Source: Girardinichthys multiradiatus
Taxonomy: Eukaryota; Chordata; Actinopteri; Cyprinodontiformes; Goodeidae
Direction of reading: 5' to 3'
Length of the DNA: 64,000 nt
Assembly (NCBI RefSeq): GCF_021462225.1
Contig: NC_061817.1
Coordinates: 12,825,204 to 12,889,203, forward strand
Below are positions 47,539 to 59,131 of this stretch, in pieces; the stretch's first letter is position 1; each line of letters opens with the position of its first letter. The position numbers and the translations under genes are program-made. Under the pieces are notes generated by a model. The model was not told the origin of the DNA. It searched no databases and worked only from the letters and a program-made list of their open reading frames with translations.

Positions 47539-48405
47539 TGTTGGGGTCATCCATTTTGGTTGCACAGTTGAACATGGCAGCTCTGACGTCACCCGGGATT
47601 ATAAAACCCGGGGAAAATCAACTTGACGGGACAACGCATCGGAGGCGCATATCTGGAGAGACAAAAGCTCGCAGTCGAACTTTTCCTCCACACGGCCATT
47701 CCCGAAAGAGCTAAAATGCTGGAAATCTGTCTGATATGTTCCAGTTTTATTACTGGAGTTTTCCACTGAGTTCCCGCCTCAGAGTTTTATGACTCTTTGT
47801 TCGAGATTTGGGGCAATTGGCTGCTAGTGGCTAAGAGCACAACCCACCGTTTACCAGCTGATCACCGCTATCGAGACAACAGCACATCAGGAGGGCTTCT
47901 CTTTCCAAGTAAACTCAAATTGCACATTTAGTCCATAAACTGCTGGTTTGATCTTCATAGACACTCAATGCGCATATATTTTCTTTTATTATTATTATTG
48001 TTAGGTAGTCATTTTTATCCCCTTTGTGTAGAATAGTTATTGTTAGATAGGTGAAGGTTTTTGGACCAGTTTGCTGGTATATCAGAATTATATGGCTTCA
48101 AAAAATTCTCAAATATATAATTAAGAGAACTGTCGTGTTTATTTCGTGCAAGAGTGATTTATCTGTCAAAATAAGGTCGAAGTTCCCCCACCTCCGGTGA
48201 AGCAATTGAATAGACAATGACATTATCAATTATTAATGCAGAAATAACTAGTTGTAATTATTACAAGCTTTGAGTCCATAATCACATTTCTGATTTCTAT
48301 TCATAAGTAATGATTTTTGGTTAAGAAATAATTTTCCTGAATTATGATTTTTAATTATAATTTTTGATAAATACTAATTAATCAATAATCATAATCCTTA
48401 CAACA
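47539..48405 (+). mobile_element. Solo LTR, imperfect 5-bp target duplication
   Basis: Begins TGTTGGGG and ends CCTTACAACA; TGTTG/CAACA form the short inverted ends of an LTR. Flanks are CACAC (47534-47538) and CAGAC (48406-48410), four of five matching. It contains a CRE and TATA box near its start and no internal genes. Its AT-rich 3' part ('aatcaataatcataatcc') resembles the outer end of the gypsy-type element at 59132, suggesting related families. Confidence 0.68.
47584..47606 (+). promoter_or_regulatory. CRE plus TATA box in LTR
   Basis: A palindromic TGACGTCA (47584-47591), the cAMP-response/ATF-CREB consensus, lies 8 bp upstream of TATAAAA (47600-47606). The pair sits 45-68 bp into the LTR. 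It is consistent with a short U3 promoter; no expression evidence is available. Confidence 0.55.
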
Positions 48406-48410
48406 CAGAC

Positions 48411-49384
48411 TAATGTTTTCAAGCCTTTATCACTATTAATTATGATAATGCAATGCACGTTAATCATAATAATACCTGTTCTAAGGTGTTAAAGACATCT
48501 CAAGAGATCACCTATAAATATGTTTTTAGTGTTTTCTTATCTTATATTAATAAGAGAAATTGGAATTAGCCAGAATTGTGATGCTTTCTAAACGGTGGAT
48601 CTGTAAAAAATATCTTGGGAGCTAATTTATATCCCATAATCGAATTTGGAACATCTATCAAGACAGGTTTTGCCTTGTTTTAATGAACACTGTTTTATTC
48701 ATGAGAAACAACAACAGATTAAGGCTCTGTTTTTAAACTGTGTTGTCATCACTCATTTATCTAAAATCTACATTAATTTAGAATTATGTAGAAATATAAG
48801 TTGTGCTTTTGCTGACAAGCAGATGGTGAATCGTAAAGATTGTTGATTCAATAATAACGTAGAATAAATACAAATTAAGATATGTTAATTAGTTGCAGTA
48901 GTCATACACAGAAATAATAGTAATTAAACCAAATTTCCTGTCTCTGGTATGTAGATTATTTTAGTAATACTGGGTTTGGTAAACAAGCCTTGGACATTAA
49001 ATTAGAACATAGGTTTCTGTACAATCCATTCTGGTCCATTATGAGTACTCTACCTTGTACCTTAAAATCACACCACCGCTTGTTGTTCACACTCTGAACA
49101 CTAGGTGTCGGCAAAGTGCTTCCAATAGGACTCACGTAAAGACTTTGAAAGTAGTTTGAGATGATGTTGCGACTGTAATACAAAACGGGTGATGGGGAAA
49201 CTTCACCATTTACATAGAATGTTTTAAGTGTAAATATGTATGGTTGTTTTTTTGTCAATTTTTATGAAAGAGAAAAACAATGACAGTTGTACCCTCTGGG
49301 GAATTACCAATTCATTGTCTTCCACTTAGCCAAGATAGGGAAGGGGAGGTAACATGTGAACCCATCAACACTCTCTGGCTCATT
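48411..49384. other. No gene recognised
   Basis: AT-rich. A 100-codon minus-strand frame at 48956-49258 shows no motif I can name. Confidence 0.45.
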
Positions 49385-49625
49385 CTAGGGGATCCGAAGG
49401 TGTTCCAATACCTGAGGTGATATAAATTCCCTCCAGCCGGTTCTGAGTTTTCCTAGGGTCTCCTTGGAGTGGGACATTCCTGGAAAACCTACAAAAGGAA
49501 GAATCCACAAAGCATTCTGATCAGATATTAAGAACCAACTAGCATGCCTTCTACTGAGGTTGAGGAGCAGCAGCCTATCTTCGAACTTCTCCAGATAATG
49601 GAGCTCCTAACTACATCTCTTCATT
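49385..49625 (-). repeat. Ancient RTE LINE fragment
   Basis: The block order matches, with many differences, the C-terminal coding region of the RTE copy at 33222-34337: 'cctagggtctccttgg', 'gtgggacattcctggaaaacct' and 'gaggttgaggagcagcagcc' line up with 'cctgggtcgtcccatgg', 'gtgggacgtgcctggaacacc' and 'gatgtggaggagcagcggc'. An old diverged relative. Confidence 0.6.
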
Positions 49626-49627
49626 GC

Positions 49628-49712
49628 ACTCTGGTCTGGTCAGATGAGACCAGAATGTTGCTTTTAGCCTGCCTACAAAATGTTATGTGTAGCATAAAAC
49701 TAACACTGCACA
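49628..49712 (+). repeat. Tc1-like fragment
   Basis: 'ggtctggtcagatgagacc' translates to LVWSDETR, the first catalytic Asp block of Tc1-like transposases, followed by 'aaactaacactgcacat' of the same family as the fossil at 26785-29735. Only ~85 bp is recognisable. Confidence 0.55.
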
Positions 49713-49918
49713 TTAGGAAAAATGATTTTGTTGACATGTGAGACAATGTTATTTTCTAAATAGAATAAAGTCAATAAAGATATTTATTATTATTATTATT
49801 ATATATATTTGTGTGATATATTTTTGTATATACCAAAGGTTTTTGTTCTTACCTTTGCCTTACAACAAGCCTTGACATAAGATTATGGACTTCTTCACAC
49901 ACTAAAAAAGGGCAGGTA

Positions 49919-51527
49919 CAGGTCCTTCTCAAAATATTAGCATATTGTGATAAAGTTCATTATTTTCCATAATGTCATGATGAAAATTTAACATTCATAT
50001 ATTTTAGATTCATTGCACACTAACTGAAATATTTCAGGTCTTTTATTGTCTTAATACGGATGATTTTGGCATACAGCTCATGAAAACCCAAAATTCCTAT
50101 CTCACAAAATTAGCATATCATTAAAAGTGTCTCTAAACGAGCTATGAACCTAATCATCTGAATCAACGAGTTAACTCTAAACACCTGCAAAAGATTCCTG
50201 AGGCCTTTAAAACTCCCAGCCTGGTTCATCACTCAAAACCCCAATCATGGGTAAGACTGCCGACCTGACTGCTGTCCAGAAGGCCACTATTGACACCCTC
50301 AAGCAAGAGGGTAAGACACAGAAAGACATTTCTGAACGAATAGGCTGTTCCCAGAGTGCTGTATCAAGGCACCTCAGTGGGAAGTCTGTGGGAAGGAAAA
50401 AGTGTGGCAGAAAACGCTGCACAACGAGAAGAGGTGACCGGACCCTGAGGAGGATTGTGGAGAAGGGCCGATTCCAGACCTTGGGGGACCTGCGGAAGCA
50501 GTGGACTGAGTCTGGAGTAGAAACATCCAGAGCCACCGTGCACAGGCGTGTGCAGGAAATGGGCTACAGGTGCCGCATTCCCCAGGTCAAGCCACTTTTG
50601 AACCAGAAATAGCGGCAGAAGCGCCTGACCTGGGCTACAGAGAAGCAGCACTGGACTGTTGCTCAGTGGTCCAAAGTACTTTTTTCGGATGAAAGCAAAT
50701 TCTGCATGTCATTCGGAAATCAAGGTGCCAGAGTCTGGAGGAAGACTGGGGAGAAGGAAATGCCAAAATGCCAGAAGTCCAGTGTCAAGTACCCACAGTC
50801 AGTGATGGTCTGGGGTGCCGTGTCAGCTGCTGGTGTTGGTCCACAGTGTTTTATCAAGGGCAGGGTCAATGCAGCTAGCTATCAGGAGATTTTGGAGCAC
50901 TTCATGCTTCCATCTGCTGAAAAGCTTTATGGAGATGAAGATTTCATTTTTCAGCACGACCTGGCACCTGCTCACAGTGCCAAAACCACTGGTAAATGGT
51001 TTACTGACCATGGTATCACTGTGCTCAATTGGCCTGCCAACTCTCCTGACCTGAACCCCATAGAGAATCTGTGGGATATTGTGAAGAGAACGTTGAGAGA
51101 CTCAAGACCCAACACTCTGGATGAGCTAAAGGCCGCTATCGAAGCATCCTGGGCCTCCATAAGACCTCAGCAGTGCCACAGGCTGATTGCCTCCATGCCA
51201 CGCCGCATTGAAGCAGTCATTTCTGCCAAAGGATTCCCGACCAAGTATTGAGTGCATAACTGTACATGATTATTTGAAGGTTGACGTTTTTTGTATTAAA
51301 AACACTTTTCTTTTATTGGTCGGATGAAATATGCTAATTTTGTGAGATAGGAATTTTGGGTTTTCATGAGCTGTATGCCAAAATCATCCGTATTAAGACA
51401 ATAAAAGACCTGAAATATTTCAGTTAGTGTGCAATGAATCTAAAATATATGAATGTTAAATTTTTATCATGACATTATGGAAAATAATAACTTTATCACA
51501 ATATGCCAATATTTTGAGAAGGACCTG
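49919..51527 (+). mobile_element. Tc1-like element, family A copy 4 (full-length form)
   Basis: TA at 49917-49918 and 51528-51529; 1609 bp with ~205-bp inverted repeats. Carries the full 1005-bp transposase frame, without the 42-bp deletion. Confidence 0.96.
50247..51251 (+). pseudogene. Tc1-like transposase, one nonsense in linker
   Basis: 334 codons with helix-turn-helix region, linker, FSDESKF, QHDLAPAHS and SPDLNPIE; all three catalytic residues present with DD34E spacing. Codon 122 is TAG (50610-50612) where copy 1 has CAG glutamine, inside the very linker segment that the deletion-form copies lack. This single C to T change is the only inactivating lesion seen. Start at MGKTADL as in all copies. 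Confidence 0.95.
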
Positions 51528-51560
51528 TATGTATGTATATATATATATTTATATATACAC

Positions 51561-53013
51561 ACTGCTCAAAAAAATAAAGGGAACACTTAAACAACACAAT
51601 ATAACTCCAAGTAAATCAAACTCCTGTGAAATCAAACTGTCCACTTAGGAAGCAGCACTGATTGACAATTAATTTCACATGTTGTTGTGTAAATGAAATA
51701 GACAACAGAGGGAAATCTTTGGCGATTAGCAAGACACTCAATAAAGGAGTGGTTCTGCAGGTGGGGACCACAGACCACTTCTCAGTACCGATGCTTTCTG
51801 GCTGATGTTTTGGTCCCTTTTGAATGTTGGTGGTGCTTTCACACTCGTGGTAGCATGAGACGGACTCTACAACCCACACAAGTGGCTCAGGTAGTGCAGC
51901 TCATCCAGGATGGCACATCAATGCGAGCTGTGGCAAGAAGGTTTGCTGTGTCTGTCAGCGTAGTGTCCAGAGCCTGGAGGCGCTACCAGGAGACAGGCCA
52001 GTACACCAGGAGACGTGGAGGAGGCCGTAGGAGGGCAACAACCCAGCAGCAGGACCGCTACCTCCGCCTTTGTGCAAGGAGGAACAGGAGGAGCACTGCC
52101 AGAGCCCTGCAAGATGACCTCCAGCAGGCCACAAATGTGCATGTGTCTGCACAAACGGTTAGAAACCGACTCCATGAGGATGGTATGAGGGCCCGACGTC
52201 CACGAATGGGGGTTGTGGTCACAGCCCAACACCGTGCAGGACGCTTGGCATTTGCCAGAGAACACCAGGATTGGCAAATTCACCACTGGCGCCCTGTGCT
52301 CTTCACAGAAGAAAGCAGGTTCACACTGAGCACATGTGACAGACGTGACAGAGTCTGGAGACACCGTGGAGAGCGATCTGCTGCCTGCAACATCCTTCAG
52401 CATGACCAGTTTGGCAGTGGGTCAGTAATGGTGTGGGGTGGCATTTCTTTCCGTGTGCTCGCCAGAGGTAGCCTGACTGCCATTAGGTACCGAGATGAGA
52501 TCCTCAGACCCCTTGTGAGACCATATGCTGGTGCGGTTGGCCCTGGGTTCCTCCTAATGCAGGACAATGCTAGACCTCATGTGGCTGGAGTGTGTCAGCA
52601 GTTCCTGCAAGATGAAGACATTGAAGCTATGGACTGGCCCGCCATTTCTCCAGAGCTGAATCCAATTGAGCACATCTGGGACATCATGTCTCGCTCCATC
52701 CACCAACGTCACGTTGCACCACAGACTGTCCAGGAGTTGGTGGATGCTTTAATCCAGGTCTGGGAGTAGATCCCTCAAGAGACCATCAGCCGTCTCATCA
52801 GGAGCATGACCAGGCGTTGTAGGGAGGTCATACACAATACTGAGCCTCATTGTGACTTGTTTTAAGGACATTACATCAAAGTTGGATCAGCCTGTAGTGT
52901 GTTTTTCCACTTTAATTTTGTGTGTGACTCCAAATCCAGGCCTCCATTTTTGTGTGATTTTGTTGTCAGCACATTCAACTTTGTACAGAACAAAGTATTC
53001 AATGAGAGTATTT
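51561..53013 (+). mobile_element. Tc1/mariner element, right end truncated
   Basis: The left end reads CTGCTCAAAAAAATAAAGGG after a TA-rich tract. No inverted copy of this end exists downstream; homology to a 3' flank seems to stop near 53013. It begins only ~33 bp after Tc1 copy 4 ends, separated by (TA)n-like sequence. The transposase is nearly complete. This type is widespread among fishes. Confidence 0.8.
51855..52865 (+). pseudogene. Tc1-type transposase, D1 to E and late stop
   Basis: Start chosen at MRRTLQ (51855); the ATG at 51810 lies in untranslated sequence. Helix-turn-helix regions span ~1-110, with an arginine-rich [12 protein letters not shown] patch near 48-60. Catalytic motifs: [15 protein letters not shown] and SPELNPIE with 34 residues between the last two. 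The first catalytic Asp reads Glu (FTEES; codon GAA). Codon 305 is TAG (52767-52769), and the remaining 31 codons continue in frame to TAA at 52863-52865. Both changes argue that it is inactive. Confidence 0.9.
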
Positions 53014-54784
53014 CTTCATGGCTGGATTTGGATTCAGCCCCCTTTACTCTGGTTTCCTTAAAAAAAATTCTAATAGTTAATTTTCCTTTGGAAAGCACAA
53101 AGTGTGATAAGCATCCCATAACTAAACAGCAGAGGGAGCTATATAACTGTTTATGGAAAGTTGCAGTTCTATACACTATTTTATCTACTCAGAATACACC
53201 ACGTTTTTTTTTTTTTCTCCTTAATTATTAAATGAATAGAGTTAATACCTGTAATTATATTCCTGTGATGTCTTTGGGCAGAGACTTATATTAGCCTTGT
53301 GGTGCTGGCGGTTCTGTAAAGGGTTTAATGGTTGAAGCCTGATTAACTGCAGAGTAAGGCAGAATCTTTCTCATTTGACTCAACCCACAGGTGCTGACCC
53401 ATGCTACAGTTTCTCTGCTCTCTAAATCTAATGGTTGAAACTCCTTCACCAACACAGATTTTCATCCAAATTAATTTGCACCACACTATAAAGAGCTAGA
53501 AGCTTTTGTTCTCTACCAAAAATAATTGGGGACCTTGGGTGACTCTAAGGTTTTATTGGTTACTAAATCAGGTGTGAGAGAGGATGTTTTTTTCCTAAAA
53601 ACATTTACAGTAGTCAGAGTGTGGACTTGACTAAAATCAAATACCTTTCTGCAGTGGTGTTAGAATGAACTGCTTTGGGTCTTTGCTGCCTTTGCATGTC
53701 CTAGCTGTAACTGATCACGGATCAGATAGAGTGGAAATAGGACTGGTGGAGGATGAAATAGGGCATGAATAGAAATAGCTCCATAGCCTGGCTCCACAGT
53801 CTCTGGAGGGGTTGCTGTGTCAGTTGCCTGGGTAGTGCCATAAAGCTGTCTATTCCTTGTCCAGGTGCATGTGTGTGCGTGTATGTGGCGGAAGGGGGTG
53901 CATCCTGCATGGGACTCAAGCTCCTGGAAACCATGAGACAGCAGAAGGCCTCTGTCGAAGGCATTAGTATTATAGGCACTAACAAATGAGGTGTTATTGC
54001 CAAGTCAGATAGGGCCTACATAATCTGGGTCCTGGTGGAAGCCAGGAGTCGCCCACTCAACACCCATATTTTTTGGGTGTTTTTATTTCTGCTAGAATAA
54101 ATTCATTCAGCAAAATAGTTTCCCACTGATGAAGGTAATTGTCTTGTTAAACCTTGAAGAACTTTCGTAGAACAGTGTATTCAGTCAGCACTGTAAAAAT
54201 ACATTAAGTATTGATTTCCTCCTGGGGCAGGCTGTTTCATCGCTCTGCCTGTGTTGGCATTTTGTGAGGACCCAGGTGATTCTGATTAACAGTCATCAGC
54301 ACCAGCCGCTTAACCCCCAGGATGAAAAGAAGGAAATTATAGTAAAAACTAAGGGCTTCAAGTATTTGGCCCTCATACAGATCTGTGTTTGTTTTATTCA
54401 CTCTTACATGTTTCAGGTCATTAAACTAATTTTAATGTTAGACTAAAATAACCTGGGCGATGATGTCATTTATTAAGGGGATACTAACCTGGCCCGATGT
54501 GAAAATATAATGCTCCCCTGTTTAATTGTAAAGTAACTGTCATTAACCACATTGTTGGTTAAATTTACCTGGCCATACTTAGACCTGGTTGCTGCCAGAC
54601 AATTAGACTGAAGAAAACACTTAAACAGAACCTGTCTGACAACTTAAAGTAGGCTAAACAATCTCAGAAAGCATTACATCATCCCCTAATCTAAATTCTT
54701 CTAGGGGAGATAAGAAACAAAGTCATGGACTGAAGGCCTCACTTGCCTCAGTTAAGGTCAGAGGTCACGATTCAACCACCAGGC
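53014..54784. other. No gene recognised
   Basis: Mixed-composition DNA with short frames only. A short (TG)n-like segment near 53868-53886. No repeat ends identified. Confidence 0.4.
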
Positions 54785-55719
54785 CCAGGAGGAGTTGGAA
54801 AAAATAAAGAAATCACTAAACTTCACATCTGGTGAAATCACTACAATAGCAACACATAAAGAAAACATTTAATGGAAAAAACTGGGTAAGATAGAGAACA
54901 CGTTCAAAGAAAAAAGATAAAAAGTGGAAATATTTGAAAAAAGAATTGATGATCTCGAACAATATTCAAAAGTCAATGTCATAATTATACAAGGAATGAA
55001 AAGAAAACACTGAACATATGCTAGAGCTGTATCACCTAGGGAGGAGGGAGAGTATGCAAAACCAACTACAATTATCCGGTTCTGGAACAGAAAGCATAAT
55101 ATTAGGTTACTTAAACAGGCAAAAACATTTAAGGTACTGAGGTGTACTTAAATGAGCACTTGACTCCAAAAAATGTAGAAATTCACAAATATGCACGTAT
55201 TTTGAACTATGAAAATGATCAAATAAAACAGGTGAAGGAATTACTATATTTGTTCATACAAAATTCTAATTTAAAGTAATTAAAAGTATAACATCAACAG
55301 TAAATGGTATATTAGAATGTGTAACAGTAGAAACACTCAATGAAAAACAAAAACAAAAATACATTGTGAGTTGTTTATATAGGTCACCAGGCTCAAGTCT
55401 GGAAATATTTACAGAGTGGGTGGAAAAAGGATTTTCAATGAGGATTTGCCTGTCTTTACATTATGTAATGATAACTGTAAGTACCACAAAGCACCCCAAA
55501 AACCCCATACATAAACTAGTGTGAACTGAAGATGCAATTAACTTCCTTTGTTCTGACTGAACAGAACAAGACTGGAATACTGTATATATAGAGAAATGGG
55601 TGGATTGTGCTTCTGATAATGATTTTTAGATATTTTTTGTTCAGCATAAAAACGGTCTATTTCATCACTGTAGTAAAAAGAACACAGTAATAAAAATATT
55701 AAGCAATGGTTAACAAAGG

Positions 55720-56539
55720 TGCCTCAAAGTGGGAGAGAACACCATTTGCCCAGAGTTTAGTTTATTATTTTCACTTAACAGTCTTGTTTGTTTCGATTTA
55801 GCCATACCTCTTCCTGTAGTCTGCAAACATTTACTATCCCAGGTTTGTTTGTTTTGCATTTTTACAGATTTATTATAAAATCGTGGTTTGAATTAATTCT
55901 AACAAGTTTTGTTAAGCTTATTTTTGTATTTATTTAATGCAGTTATGTATTTTATTTTTGGTTATGAACTTGCCTAGCTTACCTGTGTTCCAGGAGCAAA
56001 TGGAGACAATGCTGACTTACTTCCTGTATTTATAGCTTCTTGTACAAAGCTGATTTCAAAAGGAAGGAACCAAGTAAGAGGGGGAAGAGAAGCTCTGGAA
56101 TTTTGTTAAAAGTTACCTTTAGGTTTATGTTTGCCTTAGCTTCAAATATATTGTTGTATGTTTTAATGGTTACACTAAAATGTGCGTGTTGGTCACTAGC
56201 ATGAAGGAGCATCACCAAGTAAATTATTGTGATGTTTAGTCACACCTGCTATCTGGAATATTTCATTAGAGACCATTTTGTTTGACTAGCCAGAGATTAT
56301 TTAAGCAGAAAAATTTTTCTGTTTAGGAGGAGAGGACAAGGTCAGTTTAGCTGACTGCACGTTAAGATTAATGAGATTCATTTGGTTGGCTTAAATTCAG
56401 TTTTGTTCATTTGTGAAATGTTAAATTTTAAATTAATAGTTTTTTGGATTTTTGTAAAAATGTTTCTTGGTCACCTGCTACACCGGAAAACATCTGCCTA
56501 TTGCACTTCTTCAGCCACTTTGGCCAGGCCATCGTGACA
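55720..56539 (+). mobile_element. Solo LTR inserted in LINE
   Basis: TGCCTC...CGTGACA (TG...CA) flanked by AAAGG (55715-55719) and CAAGG (56540-56544), a 5-bp duplication with one difference. Removing it rejoins the LINE pre-RT frame (WLTKG then LQNA), which independently supports both boundaries. A TATTTAAG box near 56299-56306 gives plus orientation. Confidence 0.7.
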
Positions 56540-57468
56540 CAAGGGTTTACAAAATGCTTGTAAGAAAAACAATTCTTTATATAGACAATTCATCAGATTA
56601 AGGGCTAAAGAATCTGAACATAGATATAAAATATATAAAAATGAATTCACAGATTTTATTAAAAAAAGTAAGAAATTATATTACACCAATCTCTTAAATA
56701 GTAATAAGAATAACACTAAAAGGGTCTGGGGATTACTAAATACTGGTATTAAGGGGAATACATATCCAGAGTACTTTACTGAGAAGAACAGTGATGAGGA
56801 TATGATTTTAATGAGAATATAGTATGTAATATAGTAATACAATATGAATACAATATGTGAGGATGGTGAGTTTGAATCAGGGTATTTGGGCATTGGGCTT
56901 GTGGGGTCCCACAGAGATCTCTATTTGGTCCAAAGTTGTTTCATGTATATATTATTAATTTATCCAATGTATCTAAGTTATTACATTTAATTTTATTTGC
57001 TGATGACACCAATATATTTCGTTCTGGTGATAGTTCTAGTGATTTAATATGCAATATGAATAATAAACTACTTAAACTAAAATCATGGATGGATATTAAC
57101 AAATTATCTCTACATTTAAATAAAACTCAAGTGATGTTCTTTTGAAAGTACAAGGAAAATTTAAACCCAGTAATAAATATAGATGGTATTTACAGAGCCC
57201 ACGAGGGGACATGGGGGATTTTTTCTCTTTTGTGTAATCACGCAATACTTTTGCCTTAGCTCGCAAAAGTTGTTAAACACCTTGAGAAAGCTGTGCATTT
57301 TGGAACAGCAGCACAGATGACAAACTGCTCATAAAACAAACAGCACTGATATGTCATAGATATGGTTTATTTGTCATATGCAGGTTAACATGCAGTCAAC
57401 AATGCGATTAAATGGTTGTAATAAGAAGAACTGTTCAAATCGCGATAAAAACAAAAGCTCTAATCAAA

Positions 57469-58365
57469 ATCAGAATCAGCTTTATTGCCAAGTTCATACA
57501 TACAAACAAGGAATTTGACTCCGGTACACTTTGCTCTTTTGTTCTGTTTTTGCATTACAGAATATACAAATTTACAATTTACAATGTACAATATACAATG
57601 TACAATGCAATATTCTGCATTACAGAATATTGCATTGTACATTGTAAATTTGTATATTCTGCATTACAGAATATACAAATTTACAATTTACAATGTACAA
57701 TATACACATATCTAATAGAAAAGGTGCATTTGCAACATCTGTATGCTGTTGTTCTGTACTCTATTGAATGTTCAGAGAAACAGCCTGGGGGAAGAAACTG
57801 TCTCTGTGGCGGCTGGTTTTAGTAAACAGTGCTCTGTAGCGGCGGCCTGAAGGTAAAACTCTAAACATTTTATGTGCAGGGTGTGTGGGGTCTGCAGAGA
57901 TTTTAGCAGCTCTTTTCTTGACCCTAGACCTGTATAAGTCCTGGATGGAGGGAAGGTCAGCTCTGATTATTCTTTCTGCAGTCCTGATTATTCGTTGCAG
58001 TCTGGACCTGTCCTGTTTTGTAGATGAGCCAAACCACACTGAGATGGATGAAGACAGGACAGATTGAATGATGGCAGTGTAGAAGATGACCAGCAGTTCC
58101 TGTGGAAGGTTGAACTTCTTGAGTTGCCTCAGGAAGAACAGTCTCTGCTGGGCCTTCTTTCAAACAGTGTCTATGTGCAAAGACCATCTCAGGTCCTCAG
58201 AGATGGTGGTTCCTAAGAACCTGAAGTGGTCCACAGCCAATACAGTGTTGTTGAGGATGGTGAGGGGGGTTTATGGGGGTGGTGTTCTCCGAAAGTCCAC
58301 CATCATTTCCACAGTCTTGAGTGGGTTCAGTTCAGTTCAAGGTAGTTCTGACCACACCAGTGTAC
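57469..58365 (-). pseudogene. Rex1/L2-type LINE 3' fragment
   Basis: Minus-strand frames encode the LINE C-terminal region: a segment with VFIHLSVVW, then WFGSSTKQDRSRLQRIIRTAERII, PSIQDLYRSR, DPTHPAHKMF, LPSGRRYR and FFPQAV (57761-58039). The same order of blocks occurs in the LINE at 5850-8190 (GRLQRVIRSAEKVIG, LPSGRRLR, NFFPSATN). The 3' tail 'aatcagaatcagctttattg' is at 57469-57485 in antisense. The tail region is expanded by the palindromic repeats at 57555-57706. 5'-truncated and frameshifted. Confidence 0.8.
57555..57706. repeat. Long palindrome with direct repeat
   Basis: 57623-57661 (39 nt, cagaatattgcattgtac...) is the exact reverse complement of 57558-57577 joined to 57596-57617, with an 18-nt insertion in the first arm and only a 5-nt spacer. 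The unit 57555-57597 recurs as a direct repeat at 57663-57705. Composed of short 'acaatgtacaatata'-type units. Confidence 0.93.
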
Positions 58366-59131
58366 CAGAAGAAGAAAAAAAAAAAGTACACATCATGCAG
58401 CAGCAATAAGCAAATAAAGTGTCACCGATGTGGTTTCGTGCAGTATTATTGTCCAGAGTTCAGTAGTTTGACAGCTTGTGGATAATAACTGTCTTCAAGT
58501 CTGATTGAAGATCCTTTTATTTAAGGCAGATTTCAAAATAAAACTCAATAAATCTCAAGAGTAGTGTTTGTTCCATTTTTGCAGTTATTTGGTTTGGAAA
58601 CTATCCCACAAAGTATTGCGAGCGAACGCAAAACTATTGCGTGAGGACGCAAAAGAAAAAAATATTTCCCCATGTCCCCTCACGGGCTCCGTAGGTAATG
58701 ATACCGTGTCAGAAACTAAATTTGTGGAAATACCTATTGACAGCAAATTGATCTGAAAACCACACATTAGACACATGCAAAGTACAGTTTCTAAAAGTGT
58801 CTCAATTATTAACAAGGTTAATTACTTCTTGGAATATAATGCACTGCACTTATTGTATTGCATATTAGTCTTGCCCAATATACCCTACTGTACAGAAATT
58901 TGGGGCAATAACAATAAAAGTTGACTACATCCCTCCAAAAACATGCTGTGAGAGTTTTACATGAAGGATTTTGTGATCACACCAATACTTAATTTCCTCA
59001 CAGTCCAAACTGTTAACATTTTCTGATTTAGTTGATTTTTATACTGCACAGCTTCTATTTTATGCCAATAAAAATATATGACCTACTAATATCCAAAAGC
59101 TCTTTTACACAGAGAGAAGGTGGTTATAATG

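Larger units (their letters stand above)
57193..58691. mobile_element. TIR element of unassigned superfamily, nested in LINE
   Basis: 57193-57272 (cagagcccacgaggggacat...) and the reverse complement of 58612-58691 (cggagcccgtgaggggacat...) match over about 75-80 bp, sharing 'gaggggacatgggg', 'tcacgcaata' and 'ctcgcaa' blocks. TA borders both ends (57191-57192, 58692-58693), and LINE coding sequence continues on either side. The interior has no transposase of its own; it carries a LINE fragment and a palindrome. Non-autonomous; superfamily unknown. Confidence 0.65.
54785..59131 (+). mobile_element. Old LINE (ORF1, endonuclease, RT) with three insertions
   Basis: Remnants in order: an ORF1-like coiled-coil segment (IDDLEQYS near 54945-54970; NYENDQIKQ near 55220); endonuclease CLYRSPGSSLE near 55370-55400; a pre-RT segment interrupted after WLTKG at 55719 and resumed at 56540; pre-RT IKKSKKLYYTNLL near 56665-56700; RT box FADDTNIF at 56996-57019; then, after the insertion at 57193-58691, ETKF and IINKVNYFLEYNALHLLY near 58720-58850. 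It stops at 59131 where a gypsy-type element begins. Part of the endonuclease (~55450-55550) is missing. Non-functional. Confidence 0.75.

Noticed and set aside
51918..52403. 161-codon minus-strand frame
   Set aside because: Antisense to the Tc1-type transposase at 51855-52865; no motif of its own.
57412..57822. 136-codon plus-strand frame
   Set aside because: Runs through the palindromic repeats and antisense LINE tail; composition artefact.
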